Positions 62,379 through 64,000 of a DNA stretch of 64,000 nucleotides are shown here, one piece after another. The notes below the pieces were generated by a model. That model did not search any database. It worked only from the letters and a program-made list of their open reading frames with translations, and was not told where the DNA came from. The stretch is from the NCBI RefSeq assembly GCF_030936135.1, contig NC_082610.1, forward strand, positions 17,866,428-17,930,427. The letters run 5' to 3'. The position numbers and the translations under genes are program-made. Numbering within the stretch: the stretch's first letter is position 1; every line of letters begins with the position of its first letter. Origin of the DNA: Gavia stellata (taxonomy: Eukaryota > Chordata > Aves > Gaviiformes > Gaviidae).

Positions 62379-64000
62379 AAATTGATTTTTGTTTCATTTC
62401 TTTAAAAAAAAAAAGGCAGAAAGAAGTTAAACACACTGCTTTGTGGCATGCTCCACAGTATGAAAAAATCCCAAGCATTCAGTTAAGCTGTCAGCAGCTC
62501 TGTTTGACCTTTTGATGTGGTCTTTGAACTTAGACCTGGACAGTTGCCTCTCCGCTTCCCCACCAGCCTCTCTCCTCCTCCCTGCCTCAGCTCACTGCCA
62601 TTTTCTATGCAGGAGAGGGTCTGAGGCAGGGCAGGGGTCCTACCTAATGTTTTTTTTCCTCTTCACCTCAGCCAGCTTTGGGACTGACTGACTGCGAGAA
62701 GAGCCCTGACGCTTTTGGATCCCGAGTGCTTGCAACAGGGCGAGTCCCCTCAGCCCTTCACAGCTCCCTCTCTAGTTTGTTTTAACTCAGGTCCAGCTTC
62801 GCAGGAGGACAGACTAGAGGAGACCCAAGTGGGTAGTTTTTTCTGTGAGGGTTTCCCAGCTACTTCATCGTTCTTAAGCATGATGCTTCCTCTCCGTCCC
62901 TCTTCTCCCAGGGCTGACCCCTCCTGCTACAGCTGATGACCATTCCATCGAACATGGGGACTCCCAGCTAGTAACTCTACAGAAAGCATTGCCCTCTCCC
63001 CGAAAGACTCCTTCTGCCCCCTCCCACCACCTTCCCTGGCTGTTCCCTTCCTGCCGCACCTTTCCCGCAGCAGCCACAGGGACAGGAGGTGGCCCAGGGA
63101 ACTGCCTCTGGGGCTCCCCATGGTGACAAGCCACCTCTGAAATGAGCCAGAGAGCAAACTGCAGCCTGTGCTCTGAGCAAACGTCTTGCTCTTCTTCCTC
63201 CCGCAGCTCTCAGGCTCCCACTTTCTCCCAATTGCTCCTGCCTGGGACAACCCAGACCCCTAAAGCTACAATGTCCAAGGACACACCTGACCTGCATCGA
63301 GACTCAGTCCATCTTCAAACAGAGCTCCAGCTACATACACAGCATCAACTGAATACTGAACAATATCAAAAATGCGGTATAAGGAAAGAAAACAGAGTTG
63401 AAATGCTTAATGGCATATTTATACACATTTATCAACAGTCAACAAAAAAGGCGGCAAGTTACACATCCATTCTGTATGCTAACAATCCCGATGCACATAT
63501 ATGTAAACACACATGCTTGGTTGATGCATATACATATAGCCACATAACAGAGTAGATGACCTGAAGGAGCTACGCTGGGGAGCAGGGGAAGGGGTTACCT
63601 ACTGCAAAACCTCGTCTCATTCTCGATGTGCACGACGTGGACATTCAGGGCAGTGTTGCTTTAAGGCTGTTTCTAAGGCTGAATCTTTTCTTGTCCAACC
63701 CCTCAACCCGAAGTTCTGCTGAAGCACTTCCTCCTCTTACCCAGCACAACTTGAGATATATATATATATATTTACCTATATACTTTTTTAAAGGCCCTAT
63801 ATGCTAAAAGGCAGGAAGAGGAAAGGGGGGAGTGGAAGGGGGGAAAATCCTCCGAATGGATCAGTTTGCCCCAGTGCAGGAATTTCCTACCCCATGGTGG
63901 CAAAGGCCATGGCAGCCACACGCAGTGGACAAGGTACTGGTTTAAAATGATCACGAGCCTCCCTCCCTATCCGATCTGAAGCTCTCTGTTGCAACGAAGA
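62379..64000 (-). other. possible 3' UTR or flank of the next - strand gene
   Basis: No coding exon was recognised. I looked for the CD81 C-terminal codons on the - strand and did not find them, so if CD81 is the next gene its last coding exon is outside the window. An AT dinucleotide repeat lies at about 63756-63770. Confidence 0.25.

Noticed and set aside
62379-64000. CD81 last coding exon
   Set aside because: The expected C-terminal codons were not found on the - strand.

Overview
The window is a piece of vertebrate, almost certainly bird, nuclear genome. The evidence is split genes with GT-AG introns, two CR1 LINE relics (one with a typical avian CR1 3' end), AT-rich introns and intergenic DNA, and one compact CpG-island promoter. 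No bacterial, viral, CRISPR, rRNA or tRNA feature was seen. All exon borders were read by eye by joining frames across splice signals and comparing with remembered family sequences; no search was run.

Layout. 1-8.4 kb: AT-rich DNA with no gene I can recognise. 8.4-47.1 kb: TRPM5 on the + strand, a Ca2+-activated monovalent cation channel of the TRPM family. I can follow 23 coding exons whose phases all agree, giving a complete 1142-residue reading frame with N-terminal homology region, S1-S6, pore loop, TRP helix and C-terminal coiled coil. 47.1-50.7 kb: TRPM5 3' UTR and the gap between two converging genes. About 50.7-55.9 kb: TSSC4 on the - strand, a U5 snRNP-associated protein, with one large coding exon and two small upstream exons that extend its frame by 69 residues. 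54.95-56.07 kb: CpG island with facing ZNF143-type sites and a YY1-type site. 56-64 kb: no convincing gene; a good - strand poly(A) signal near 62.37 kb may mark the 3' end of the next gene (CD81 would be expected from the mammalian gene order).

The order TRPM5 - TSSC4 in tail-to-tail orientation is the same as on human 11p15.5, between KCNQ1 and CD81; neither KCNQ1 nor CD81 coding exons lie in the window. The two genes are functionally unrelated: TRPM5 serves taste and chemosensory cells and has no CpG island near its start, while TSSC4 has a housekeeping-type promoter.

Most worth a second look: the in-frame N-terminal extension of TSSC4, a perfect 23-bp inverted repeat with a 3-nt loop in TRPM5 intron 6, the two-sided ZNF143 promoter, a splice-donor-like sequence over the TRPM5 stop codon, a 23-bp minisatellite in intron 13, and long pure G runs. 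I did not find an obviously new multi-gene system.
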